64,000 bases of DNA from Cadophora sp. MPI-SDFR-AT-0126 (lineage: Eukaryota > Ascomycota > Leotiomycetes > Helotiales > Ploettnerulaceae): positions 2,480,001-2,544,000 of the forward strand of contig JAGMVK010000002.1 of NCBI GenBank assembly GCA_020747065.1, in the 5' to 3' direction. Made by a program: the position numbers and the translations under genes. Below the pieces are notes generated by a model, which saw only the letters and a program-made list of their open reading frames with translations, made no database searches and was not told where the DNA came from. Position 1 is the first letter of the stretch. Every line of letters begins with the position of its first letter. Below are positions 10,742-20,104 of this stretch, piece after piece.

Positions 10742-12131
10742 ATGCCTAATAAAGATTCTAATTGGCCCGTTGGCTGGCCGTCGTTCACTCCAGAAGACAA
10801 TGATCCTGCCGATATCTTTCAGAAGAACCTCAAATCCTCTATTATTGCAGAATACGGAACTGACAATCTTCAAACTGCTTGGATCAAGACATGCAATGCC
10901 CTGAACAGTGTCACATCTCGGCTAGAAGCACAAGGAAATACAGCCGTTCCGATTTTCCAAGCAGACGACGTTCTCTCAAACCCCGCGATCTTGGAATCTA
11001 TGAAAGACGCTGGTTGCTGTATCGTTCGCGGCGTGATTCCAAAGGCTGAAGCATCACAGTATTTCCAAGACATTCAGGAATTCATTGCAGATAACAAAGA
11101 TACGATCACCGGGTGGCCAGCTGAAAGCGTAGCAATCTACCACCTTTACTCGAGTCCAGTGCAGCTCCAGATCAAGACAAATCCGCGACACCTCCAACTC
11201 CAACGTCTCTTAAACTCAATCTGGATAGACTCGTCCTGTTCAACTGAAGAAAATGCTGCTCAAAGCGAACCAATACTCTACCCAGATGGCCTACGAATCA
11301 GACAACCGGGTCAGGAATTCCTCGGTCTAGGCCCACACATCGACGGCGGATCGCTTAGTCGCTGGGCAGACAGCGAATACCGCAAAACATACCATGGGAT
11401 ATTCTCCGGGCATCCTGAAAGATACGATCCCTATGATATGGCGCACCGCAAGAACGCCAACCCAGCAATGTTTCCAGGCGGTGCTCAATGTAGTGTTATG
11501 CGTGCGTTTCAAGGTTGGACGGCTTTGACTTCTTGTAAGCCTGGGGAGGGAGGTCTGATGCTGGTGCCTGATATCAAGACTGTGACCGCGTATATGCTTC
11601 TCAGACCCTTTTTAAAGATGCCTGACGGCGATTGGACGAAGCCGGAAGATTGGGAGATTGATGATGAGACTGGATGGTTCCCTGGGACGTTTAGATGGGA
11701 TTCCCAGCTTCTGAGCCCGGCGAGTCATCCTCACTTGTATCTGGACAAGACTTTGATGAGCGTTCCGGAGATGGAGCCCGGTGATACGATTTGGTGGCAC
11801 GCAGATGTACGTCTCTTTAGCACTATTTGAAGTAGAGAGCTGACTGAAGTAGATGTGCCACGCTGTTGAAACAACACACAATGGCAAAGAGCCAGCAAGC
11901 GTTTGCTACATCCCAGCAGCTCCGTCAACACCCGGAAATGTTGCGTATATCCGACAGCATTGGAAGGACCTCGCGGCTGGAGTACCACCAGAAGATTACA
12001 AGTTTCTCGATGGCACGGGTAGTGAATTGGTTCCCAGTCAGCAGAATGAGAGGAAGATGAAGGGTGCGCTGTCGCTCGACGAGATCAGTGCCGAAGGAAG
12101 AAAGGGGTTAGGGGAAGCTATTCTCGCTTAG
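10742..12131 (+). CDS. DUF1479 (YbiU-like) protein
   Basis: Two exons: 10742-11806 and 11853-12131, with a 46-bp phase-0 intron (GTACGT...AGTAG). The product is 447 aa. The frame is open to an ATG at 10619, only 65 bp after the previous gene, but the sequence resembles the family only from MPNKDSNWPVGWPSF, so 10742 is preferred. DUF1479 proteins have a jelly-roll fold like 2-oxoglutarate/Fe(II) oxygenases. Here H199-x-D201 in GPHIDGGS and a distal histidine in WWHADMCHAVE (near 358) could form an iron site. That reading depends on the splice, which recreates the conserved WWHAD/MCHAVE block exactly. Substrate unknown. The upstream beta-trefoil gene may be co-regulated by proximity only. Confidence 0.88.
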
Positions 12132-13314
12132 TTCTACATAAACATTGACCTTTTATTGAACTTGGTAGAAATTGTCTTGGAAATGTGGTAGGACTCGCTG
12201 GGGATCAGCTGTCTGGCTAAGTATTCTCTAGGGCTCTAATATATCGTGTCAATGAGTTTGAGGGATTTGAAGCCCAGACAGTATTCTAAGAAGAAACCTA
12301 TCAACTGCAAGCAGCTGGGAAGAACTCTGCAGGTCTATGCATTAATGCTGCGGCAAACGAAGCAGATTTCGTAGATTTTGTCACAAGTCAACTTCAACCT
12401 AGAAATAGATTCAGGCTTCAATTTCAATCACAGAAATGAAATTCTTTATGAAGTAATAAGAAATGGGTTCGCTTAAGTCGCTCACCAAGACGTCGCCCAT
12501 ACAAATGTCGCCCACTGTACAAATGTCGCCCACCATACAAATGTCGCCCATACAAATATCACTTAATCTCAATGACTATGGTACCACTAGATCTTTTTAT
12601 ACACTTGGGCATCCTTATACCGTCTATTACAAGCATCACTTTAATTGCACCTCAACCCCAAGCATGTTGAGACAGTCAACATCGCTTGATGAGAACAACG
12701 CAATTCAGGCTTCGAGTTCGGGTATGATTTGCGCGTAAAGATGAGATATACATGGTCTAGTAATGCTCAATTGCTGGTTTAGGAAGTTTTATAGATAATT
12801 TGCTATTATATGTAGTAGCGTCTTCTTCGGACTATTTTCTCGGGTGTCGCTGCACCTCATACACATGTATTGTCCACGTCTAAAGGACAGAATTTGTTGT
12901 CGTCGCTCGCTATTCATTCACTGGATATTTATCTGACTGGGACAAGTTGCAGCTGAGATTATCTCCAGGACCGAGAAATGACTAAGAATCCAGAGAGTTA
13001 TGTAGGAAAACCTGAACAGACATTGGCCAGAGAGTTCTATGCTGAACGTGTGTTTAACGGGCTTTTTGCGATCCAGGTTTGGCTGCCGTGTATGCTAACT
13101 TTATCATCCTTTTCCTTCCTTTCAAAGCAGCGACCTGTGTGTTTTCCTCCTGGTCCCTCCAGCCATATTTCCAGACGTTTGTCCTATATCTCAATATTAG
13201 CTCCCTATTTCATCCACCTCTTTCTCTCTCGGACCCTGCCCTAGTGCTGAATCCTATGTGACCCCCATGGCACGGAACTTCTTACTCTAATTGACTAATT
13301 TGGATGGAATTTAA
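12132..13314. other. Intergenic region with minisatellite
   Basis: About 1.2 kb. It contains a short tandem repeat at 12491-12560 (listed separately). A 91-codon frame at 12463-12738 runs through that repeat and is probably not a gene. Nothing else is supported. Confidence 0.5.
12491..12560 (+). repeat. Minisatellite, unit about 15-18 bp
   Basis: Four imperfect copies of an ATGTCGCCCAC(N)TACAA unit. Spacing alternates between about 15 and 18 bp. Confidence 0.75.
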
Positions 13315-13584
13315 TCATAAATCCTCTCCCTCCTCACAAGGAAGAGGAACTTGTCTCGCGCTCTTGAAATCCCTAGCGAGTTGAAGCCACCATGCTAAAT
13401 CTTTATCTGCGTAGTATGACTGCATCGTGTTCGCATTTGAGCCATTATTCTCCTTCATTCCATTATTCAATGCTGTTGAGTCTGCCAGAGCATTGCCGTG
13501 TGTTGTCCGAGAGGCTTGTTGTGGTGAGGTGGCCGTGGAGTTGGTATGATTGGGTGGGATTTGAGCAGGGTGTGAAGAAGCCAT
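13315..13584 (-). CDS. Possible small protein
   Basis: An 89-codon frame with a good start context (GTCGCCATGG). The first 50 residues are rich in Asn, Ser, Thr and Gln. The end is more ordered (DKDLAWWLQLARDFKSARQ). No family is recognised and no introns or flanking exons are evident. It could be a real lineage-specific small gene or chance. Confidence 0.35.
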   Translation of the reverse strand: MASSHPAQIPPNHTNSTATSPQQASRTTHGNALADSTALNNGMKENNGSNANTMQSYYADKDLAWWLQLARDFKSARQVPLPCEEGEDL

Positions 13585-14581
13585 GGCGACGCTTTGTTGG
13601 AAATGATAATGTTAAGGTGTGCTGGACTTTTTCAGAGCATGCTAAGATTTTGTATGTGATGGAATGGTATTGACGCTCTATACGGGGCGGGAAATCGGTG
13701 CCTAAAGATGGCCATCAATGGCTGCCTAGATTTTGTGATTTGACGACCGAAGGCAACAATCCTATCGTGAACCTTTCAGGTTTAGTTAAGGAAAACAATC
13801 TCTCAATCAATGAATGCATATTCAATTGTACCGAGACTTAACTGTCCTTACCTAAATTCGCTCTAAATTCGCAACGAGATTCCGGAAGCGAGCAACAACA
13901 AGCACTTGCTTCGAACAGGCTACCGGCAGCCCAACCATTCCTGATTTCTTGCCCTGAACGTTTGGTGGACCGTGTCTGACAAAGGTAGGAAAGAACATGC
14001 CCAGTAAGAAGGCTACTAATTCCTTCTGAGAAGCACGATCATGGTTGGTAAGAGTATGGTAATTACACGCAAGCAACATGCTGTCCCATTCAGAAAATAG
14101 CGACTAACCGTCAGATGATTGCATTACGGGGCATTACCAAGGAAGCAAAACACGAGCAAGGGCGCTTTCCTGTTGAAGACTCGTGCTAACGGAGGATCTT
14201 GCCGCTGAACTCTTGAATTATCTCTAGAACGACATGTCTTGAAGAGTTCGAGCCTACCTCTTTCTTTGTAGACTTCTTAACTAGATACAAGGATCCTCGG
14301 TCTTTACTTGATTATTGTGCACATTCTATCCTTGGAGAATCTGGGCAATATTCAAAAGGCCTTACTGTTGGAAGGATTGTTATGCAATTTCTCTAAGTTC
14401 GACGATGGAGAAACTCGAGGTCCTGTGCAGGACAAGTCAGCAATGTTGAAAGAATTGTTTGATGTCGCGCGTACCTTGTAAGCCTCGTGGGGTCCAAAAT
14501 TCAATGGTATGCTTCATAAGGCAAACCTTCGTCAAACTCCCGCGACTTAAATCCTAAACGCCCTTAAATCACTTATAAATT
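13585..14581. other. Intergenic region
   Basis: About 1 kb. A 75-codon minus frame at 13852-14079 has no recognisable content. The right end, from about 14555, already belongs to the duplicated DNA that contains the GRF gene fragment. Confidence 0.45.
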
Positions 14582-14693
14582 TTAACCTGAAATCACCACG
14601 ACGTCGTCCGCAGCACTACCATTAGTCAGATAGCTAACCGTAGTCTCTAAAGCTTCTACTGTTTGTCGGAGTTTAGCGATAGTCTCCAAGACT
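14582..14693 (-). pseudogene. Decayed 3' end copy of the GRF zinc-finger gene
   Basis: Read on the minus strand, this encodes TIAKLRQTVEALETTVSYL followed by TNGSAADDVVVIS and a stop. That matches the last 30 residues of the intact gene at 16350-17397 (TIARLRQRVDDLETTVSYL, TDGGTADDVVALSD). Flanking non-coding bases also match (14555-14580 against about 16319-16345). An in-frame stop at 14711-14713 and lack of any upstream exon show it is a fragment. Both copies have the same orientation, with the Fic gene between them. Confidence 0.8.
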
Positions 14694-14764
14694 AGGGCAA
14701 AGGCGTAGTCCTATGGGCCGAGCATGGACTATTCCCTTGCTTAGAACATCTGAAGAGTTGGTCG

Positions 14765-15751
14765 CTACTTTTTAGTATGAGAAACAGAGTCTAAACCTCT
14801 TCTTGTCTCCTGAAGCCTCTCCTTCAACTCTCGCAACGTTCTATCGGCTTTCTCAAGGAAGAATCCCCCCAAAGTTCCGAGTGCTTCCTCCTCCCTCTCT
14901 GGCTCACCAGCCATCATGGCGATATCAAGATATTGCTTCCGATCCTCATCGTGCTCACCGATGCTGATGACAATGCCTGCATACTTGATCAAGAAAGCAT
15001 TTGCAAGTAGCCTGCACATACGACCATTGCCGTCCCTGAATGGATGGATAAGGACGAAATCCTGACATACATCTGCCGCGAGATAGAACGGGTCGAGATG
15101 TTTTGTATGGTCGCGATTCTCGATGTCTTTGTTGAAGTCGTCGATGAAGATGTTCATGTGATATCGGATTGTGTCGGGATGGCAGAAAGCTGTGTTTCCG
15201 GCCATCACGTTAATTTCTCTGTATCTACCAGCATAATGACCTTCTTCATCACCCTTGATGGCAATGTTCTCGCACAGAATTCTGTGAGTATCTTGGATCA
15301 GTTGGTCACTCAGCTGTTCATCTTCGAGCAATGCTTTATCGGTGATGTGTTTCAATGCTTTGGCATGTTGGATGACCTCTCTCCTCGATCTGATGACATG
15401 TTGCTGATCTGGTTCTTCAATACCATGCTTCACTAGCAGCTCAAGCTGTTCTTGGTACCAGTCGTCTCGAGGATCACAGTTTTCTGGGTCGACATCTTCA
15501 CCTGCGAAGACCCGATGACAGAGTTTAATGGTCTGATCTAAACCCATACCAGCCTTCTCTTGCATGTTTGACCCGAAGATCAAATGAGCCATACTCTCGA
15601 CCGTGAAATCTGCATAAACATTCACAAGATCTTCTTCCTTGGATGCAAGTACATCTCGAATCTCCTCGATGATTGCGGCGCTTCTCTTGAAAATCACATC
15701 GTGCGATTCGTGCTGCTGAGGATTGGAGTAGTATCGATAATTGCTGTCCAT
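14765..15751 (-). CDS. Fic/Fido-domain protein (putative AMPylase)
   Basis: The frame is a single exon, 328 aa from the ATG at 15751. Residues 236-247 read HPFRDGNGRMCR, a perfect Fic core HxFx(D/E)GNGRxxR with catalytic His236. Fic enzymes usually transfer AMP from ATP to target hydroxyls. Near residues 60-66, FGSNMQEKAG sits where class II Fic proteins carry the inhibitory (S/T)xxxE(G/N) helix. The glutamate is kept but the next residue is Lys. The tail is charged and helical. The start is uncertain. The same frame stays open to 15895, then meets one TGA (15896-15898), then reopens to an ATG at 15967. The 15751 ATG is the safe choice. Target and role are unknown. Confidence 0.78.
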   Translation of the reverse strand: MDSNYRYYSNPQQHESHDVIFKRSAAIIEEIRDVLASKEEDLVNVYADFTVESMAHLIFGSNMQEKAGMGLDQTIKLCHRVFAGEDVDPENCDPRDDWYQEQLELLVKHGIEEPDQQHVIRSRREVIQHAKALKHITDKALLEDEQLSDQLIQDTHRILCENIAIKGDEEGHYAGRYREINVMAGNTAFCHPDTIRYHMNIFIDDFNKDIENRDHTKHLDPFYLAADVCQDFVLIHPFRDGNGRMCRLLANAFLIKYAGIVISIGEHDEDRKQYLDIAMMAGEPEREEEALGTLGGFFLEKADRTLRELKERLQETRRGLDSVSHTKK

Positions 15752-16349
15752 CTTCAGAGTAAAGTCGCATGGGTGGGAGTCATGGTATGACAGTCCGCGA
15801 AGAGTTTTCCAGTTCGGAAAGCCAGCATTTCTGATGCTTCCTCCCAAAGTCGTGAACAGCGATCTTCGTGACTTCGATGGTGAGCTCGACCGGCTTCAGG
15901 CGATGTTCAGTCCGGACAAGAGTCCTTGCAGAGACGAGCGTGGGTGATTTGGGGATGCTGAAGCCATGGTCAGACTTGATTGTTTGTTTGATGACTTGAT
16001 GATTGAGCGTGGTGAAGATTTGAAGATAATGTTGTGGAGGTGAGGAAAGGTTTGTGTGAATGATCTATAGATTTCAGTCTGCGTGTGGGCTAAAGAGGAA
16101 GCGCACGATACTAGCGCGGTTCTTTTATGGTCAGCTCCGGATTCACTGTTGTATGGGTAGCTAGTTGCGAAAAGGAAAAGCTTACTGAGTAAAAACATCG
16201 CTGCCGTTTGGTATAGCCACGACGTACCTAGGTCTTTTCAAATGAATGCATCACGGGACCCCCCAAAAATGCAATGGTATCTCTTAAAAAGCAAATCGAT
16301 ATCAACTCCAATAGTAAAGTCCCAAACGCTAAAAAATCACCTAGCAACA
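15752..16349. other. Fic gene leader and upstream region
   Basis: About 600 bp between the Fic ATG and the GRF stop. It includes 15752-15895 (open in the Fic frame), the in-frame TGA at 15896-15898, and an upstream 23-codon frame from the ATG at 15967. The rest shows nothing else. Confidence 0.5.
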
Positions 16350-17397
16350 TCAGTCCGAAAGTGCCACGACATCGTCCGCAGTACCACCGTCAGTCAGATA
16401 GCTAACCGTAGTTTCCAAATCATCTACCCTCTGTCGAAGTCTAGCAATAGTCCTCTTATACCCCTTCGCCTCGGCCTTAGCTCTCCTCACTTCCTGCTCA
16501 ATCTCATGCTCAATCATGATCTCCGTCGACGCCTTCAAACTCGGGTTATCTGCCTTGACCAGTGCGAGAATGTTCTTCAACAGCTCTGTCTTGCCTTCAG
16601 TTGACTCCTTTACACCAAGGTTGATTGCAGCATCTAGTTGGATTGGCGTCGGTGAGACATCCCTGGGTTGTAGGTAACGGGCTTCATCGACATCTCTACC
16701 ACTGGTGGCTGGTGTGGGTAATGCATTTCGGCAGTCCTCAAGAGTTTTGTTGACAGGCAGTCCAGGTGTTGCGAATCTAGTGACCTTTGCCGATTTCCGG
16801 GATGGGCTGCCATTTCGTCTATTGTCTGGATTGAACACATCGTCGTCGTTGTTTTCGACAATGACAAAGTCATCTTCTTTGTTCTCTTCATCTTCCTGAG
16901 GATCTTCGTCCGAGATATCCTTCATCGCCCGTTTTTTGCCATTCGTGCCGGTGAGCCACCCTTTCATGACATTTTTTGATCCATTGTATGGAGTTTGTAC
17001 CTCGCGAGGCTTTGGAGATGGCTGCTTTGTAGGTGTAGTTGGGTTCAATTCCATCCACTCTTTTGCGATATCCTGCTCATCATCCCACATGAAGAATTGA
17101 CATGGCTCTGGGTCGCCAGCCTGTTTTGGCTCTCGGACGGGACACATCCAAACTAGCAATATACAGTGAGTTGTCGTTCACAGAGTGATGCTAGGGATAC
17201 TTACATATTCTGCCTTCATTACGAGTCTTTCTGACGACTGGCAATTTCTTTGCCTTCCTATCACACTTGCAATACCATTCTTCTGCTTTATAGCGTCCAC
17301 ACCAACCAAGATGCTGTTTCTTTGCCTGTGGGCTCTCTTCTCCGCTATCTGCATCTTTCTGGACCACTACTTCTGGTTCAGCCTGCTCTTGCTCCAT
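16350..17397 (-). CDS. GRF zinc-finger protein with C-terminal coiled coil
   Basis: Two exons: 17397-17205 and 17152-16350, with a 52-bp phase-1 intron (GTAAGT...GCTAG). The product is 331 aa. Residues about 30-90 form a GRF-type zinc finger: WCGRYKAEEWYCKC, then NEGRIFWMCPVREPKQ, then CQFFMWDDEQ. The splice rebuilds the diagnostic GR-x-F block exactly. GRF fingers bind single-stranded or damaged DNA/RNA in proteins such as APE2, topoisomerase 3 and NEIL3. Here there is no attached enzyme. An acidic middle (ISDEDPQEDEENKEDD) with SPSRKSAK-like basic sites follows. The end has a predicted coiled coil (EIEQEVRRAKAEAKGYKRTI) and terminates TVSYLTDGG...ALSD. A nucleic-acid-binding role is inferred. 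A fragment of this gene recurs at 14582-14693. Confidence 0.87.
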
Positions 17398-18495
17398 TGT
17401 TGTTGCTATCTCGATCTAGAGAATAGGTATACGGCTGTGATGATAGCGAGGAAGTCGGTTCTTCAGAAGATTGTCGGTAGGCAGAAGGATTCAATGAGAT
17501 TACTCCAGATTCCTGGAGAGACGAAACGATCTCCTGAGTAACAGTTGAACAGCTGAAGACACTTCGTACGAGCTTGAGCTATTGCGGCCAAGTACAACGA
17601 GGCTGGCGGTTAACCACCCCAGCCACCTCGATTTCGATTTCGATGCCGTATGTCGGTGAAGCCAAACTATTGCCTTGGCAGGCTCAGCGGGTTGACTTTC
17701 TGGATTCAGTATAAGAGCTCGCAGGTCAAGGAACCTAATAAACTCTCGTCAATTGACTGATGAAGAATATTCGAGGCTGAAATGCGACAGGTCCTCGCAA
17801 CTGATGCCCCACAAAATCGCGGGGTCGGTTCCAGGGACAACCGACCCAGGCGATGGATGATGCTAAAAATGTCAGCGGGTTCCCGCAGGCGGGAGCATCC
17901 GCACACTAAATTCAGGGGGCTTCAAGGATCAAACAAGCCTGAAAGTCCAGGTTTCTTTGGGCAAAATGTACCGAGATATTCCCTTCCTTCGTTGCGAAGC
18001 CTAGCACTAGCTTTTATGTCGTGTTACGAAAATTCAAAGTTTTGTGGGTTCTAACATGACACATCTTCGGGACAGTTGCTAACGGCACCTTTCTATCAGC
18101 GGCAGACTTACGACGAATATATAGTTACACAAACTGTTGCAGGTACCTAGATATATTCGACTGACAAAGAGACGAAAAAACTATTTATCGGCCGTATCTC
18201 ATTGTATGACTAACTTAAGAAAATGAACCAAACAATGTTCTCATCGTCACAAATGTCAGCGCAAATGCAACTCTGCCTCATGCAACCTGCCTCTCCCACC
18301 AGCAGCTTCTCGCAAACCCATACGCCTCCTCATCTCCTCCTATGTCCACTTCCAGCAGGTATTACTATTAAAACTCCATGTGCTACTTGATCACCTTGTC
18401 AGCCAAGGAGCAGGTTACTGTGCAGGCTTCTTGTTTTGCCGCACTCGGGACAGGATGTGATGAAGCATGCCCATATGTTTCCGTCCAGGAAGTAT
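17398..18495. other. Intergenic region with a small hairpin
   Basis: About 1.1 kb. A perfect 9-bp inverted repeat with an 8-base loop lies at 17822-17847 (GGGTCGGTT / AACCGACCC). Small frames at 17706-17906 and 17782-18054 are not convincing. No gene seen. Confidence 0.45.
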
Positions 18496-19257
18496 TTAAT
18501 CCCCTGCCCTTCTCCAAAAGTCACTATCGTTGCCAATGTCGTAGTCGTCGTCATCATAATCACCATAGTCATAACCATAATCCAAGTCATCGTGATAGCG
18601 GTCCCGATCATCATAACCATAAGACCTCTCGGATCCCCACTCTTCTTCAAAATCTTCTATTTCCTTGATTGTCCAACCTCTGCTCTCCATTTCCCTTTTC
18701 ACATATCCGCTGGGCCCGTTCTCGTACACCTCGACTACGATATCTTGCAGGGATGGATTGGCTCGAAGTTGGGTGTTGACCAGAGCTAAAGCCTCAATGA
18801 CGATCTTGGGGTAGTCGAGTGCGTCAAGTTTAAGCAGCACAGTGGTTGTGCTATCTAGTGACATCGTGAGAGCCCGCAGATTGGGGCAGCAGCTCTGAAA
18901 AATTGAAATGGTATCGGTACTATCTTGTTCCAAGACGACGTTGCCTGGTTCCAGATTATGGAAATCTGGAAAGTCGATTATGATATGCTGGATATACCTT
19001 GCGTTCAGACAGCCAATTATCCCCAGGAACAAAGTTACATCTGCGTGGGATGTCTCAGAAAGATCGAAACAATTCTGGCCGTACAGAAATGAGCTGGCTT
19101 CATGATGGACTGTCTTGTTGACTCGGAGAAGTCCAGGCGTGAGCCCACGTATTGAATAGTACCCGTCAAAAAGATGTTTGATAGGGCCTTGGTGTAATAA
19201 GCACAGCTCATATACCAGATTGCGAAGCTCGCTGGGAAGATCGAGGAAGCCGGTCAT
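18496..19257 (-). CDS. F-box-like protein with acidic Asp/Tyr tail
   Basis: A single-exon gene of 253 aa. The N-terminus MTGFLDLPSELRNLVYELCL is the F-box/2EXR-like opening common in fungal proteins that may act as SCF substrate adaptors or as orphan F-box relatives. A LLRVNKTVHHEASSFLYG block follows, also typical of the family. The middle is hydrophobic with leucine-rich character (CPNLRALTMSL). The C-terminal 40 residues are a low-complexity Asp/Tyr tail (DYGYDYGDYDDDDYD) encoded by a trinucleotide-like stretch at 18530-18620. A ubiquitin-ligase role is only inferred. Confidence 0.8.
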   Translation of the reverse strand: MTGFLDLPSELRNLVYELCLLHQGPIKHLFDGYYSIRGLTPGLLRVNKTVHHEASSFLYGQNCFDLSETSHADVTLFLGIIGCLNARYIQHIIIDFPDFHNLEPGNVVLEQDSTDTISIFQSCCPNLRALTMSLDSTTTVLLKLDALDYPKIVIEALALVNTQLRANPSLQDIVVEVYENGPSGYVKREMESRGWTIKEIEDFEEEWGSERSYGYDDRDRYHDDLDYGYDYGDYDDDDYDIGNDSDFWRRAGD

Positions 19258-19664
19258 ATCTTTCCGAGATGTTCGTTTCTGGTGAGGGTATGGTTGATGA
19301 GTTCGCAGCAGAGTGCCTTCAACATTGGTAAATGATTTACGGACTGGGAAACAATATATTCAGAGGGTTAAACAAGGTCTTCTGCGTACTATGCGGGGGA
19401 TCGATGTGTCATTGTGTTACTGGATGCCGGGTGGGGGTTACACAACATGGCTGTTTGCTCACATTTCATTTGCCCAGCTATGACCAAAGCTCGATAGTCA
19501 GTCAAACTACTGCCTCCATGTCTTGATATGCTCAAGGGCGATAGATAAACTCATTGATACGGGACTTTTGAATAGATTCCAAACTTACAATCAACTGAAT
19601 TCACAGCACTAGTAGTAATGGTCCCGTCGCACCGGGCGTTTACCCACGCAGGGGTACAGGCTAG
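19258..19664. other. Region left of the transposon island
   Basis: About 400 bp upstream of the F-box-like gene. The small plus frame 19332-19526 has no recognisable content. Just outside the island, 19643-19660 carries a sequence partly complementary to the island's terminal repeat (CGCAGGGG against CCCTGCG). Confidence 0.45.
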
Positions 19665-19668
19665 TTAA

Positions 19669-19713
19669 CGTCTGTCCCTGCGTAGCGAGACGCACCCTGT
19701 CACGAGACAAATC
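19669..19713 (+). repeat. Left outer terminal inverted repeat
   Basis: Begins CGTCTGTCCCTGCGTAGCG next to TTAA and contains GAGACGCACCCTGT. Pairs with 23652-23696. Confidence 0.8.
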
Positions 19714-20104
19714 AGAGGTACTTCGAATTCAAGCGACTCTAAATCTGCGAATATATCAAAATTTCTATTTACTTCATTTCAGTTATGTTATAAGCCTCTC
19801 CCGAATACTCCTGACCTATTAATTCCGAAAATTTTGATCGCGTCGTCGCTACCTACCTAAATTATACAGAGCCTCTTATTATGGTGTAATAAGGACCCCT
19901 CGACCTGCGACACCACTGTCAAGCTCTTTTCGCTTTTTAAACTTATAGAACGATTATATATGGATTTCCGAATCTGATCACGATAGTTAGAAGCTATTGT
20001 TGGTCTTGTGGCGATCGAGGCGCGTTATGTCATGCGACGTCGCCACATAGGCAGATACCCCTTTCCATCAAGCAATCAAGGATCCTGGTCAGCGGCGGTG
20101 TGCT

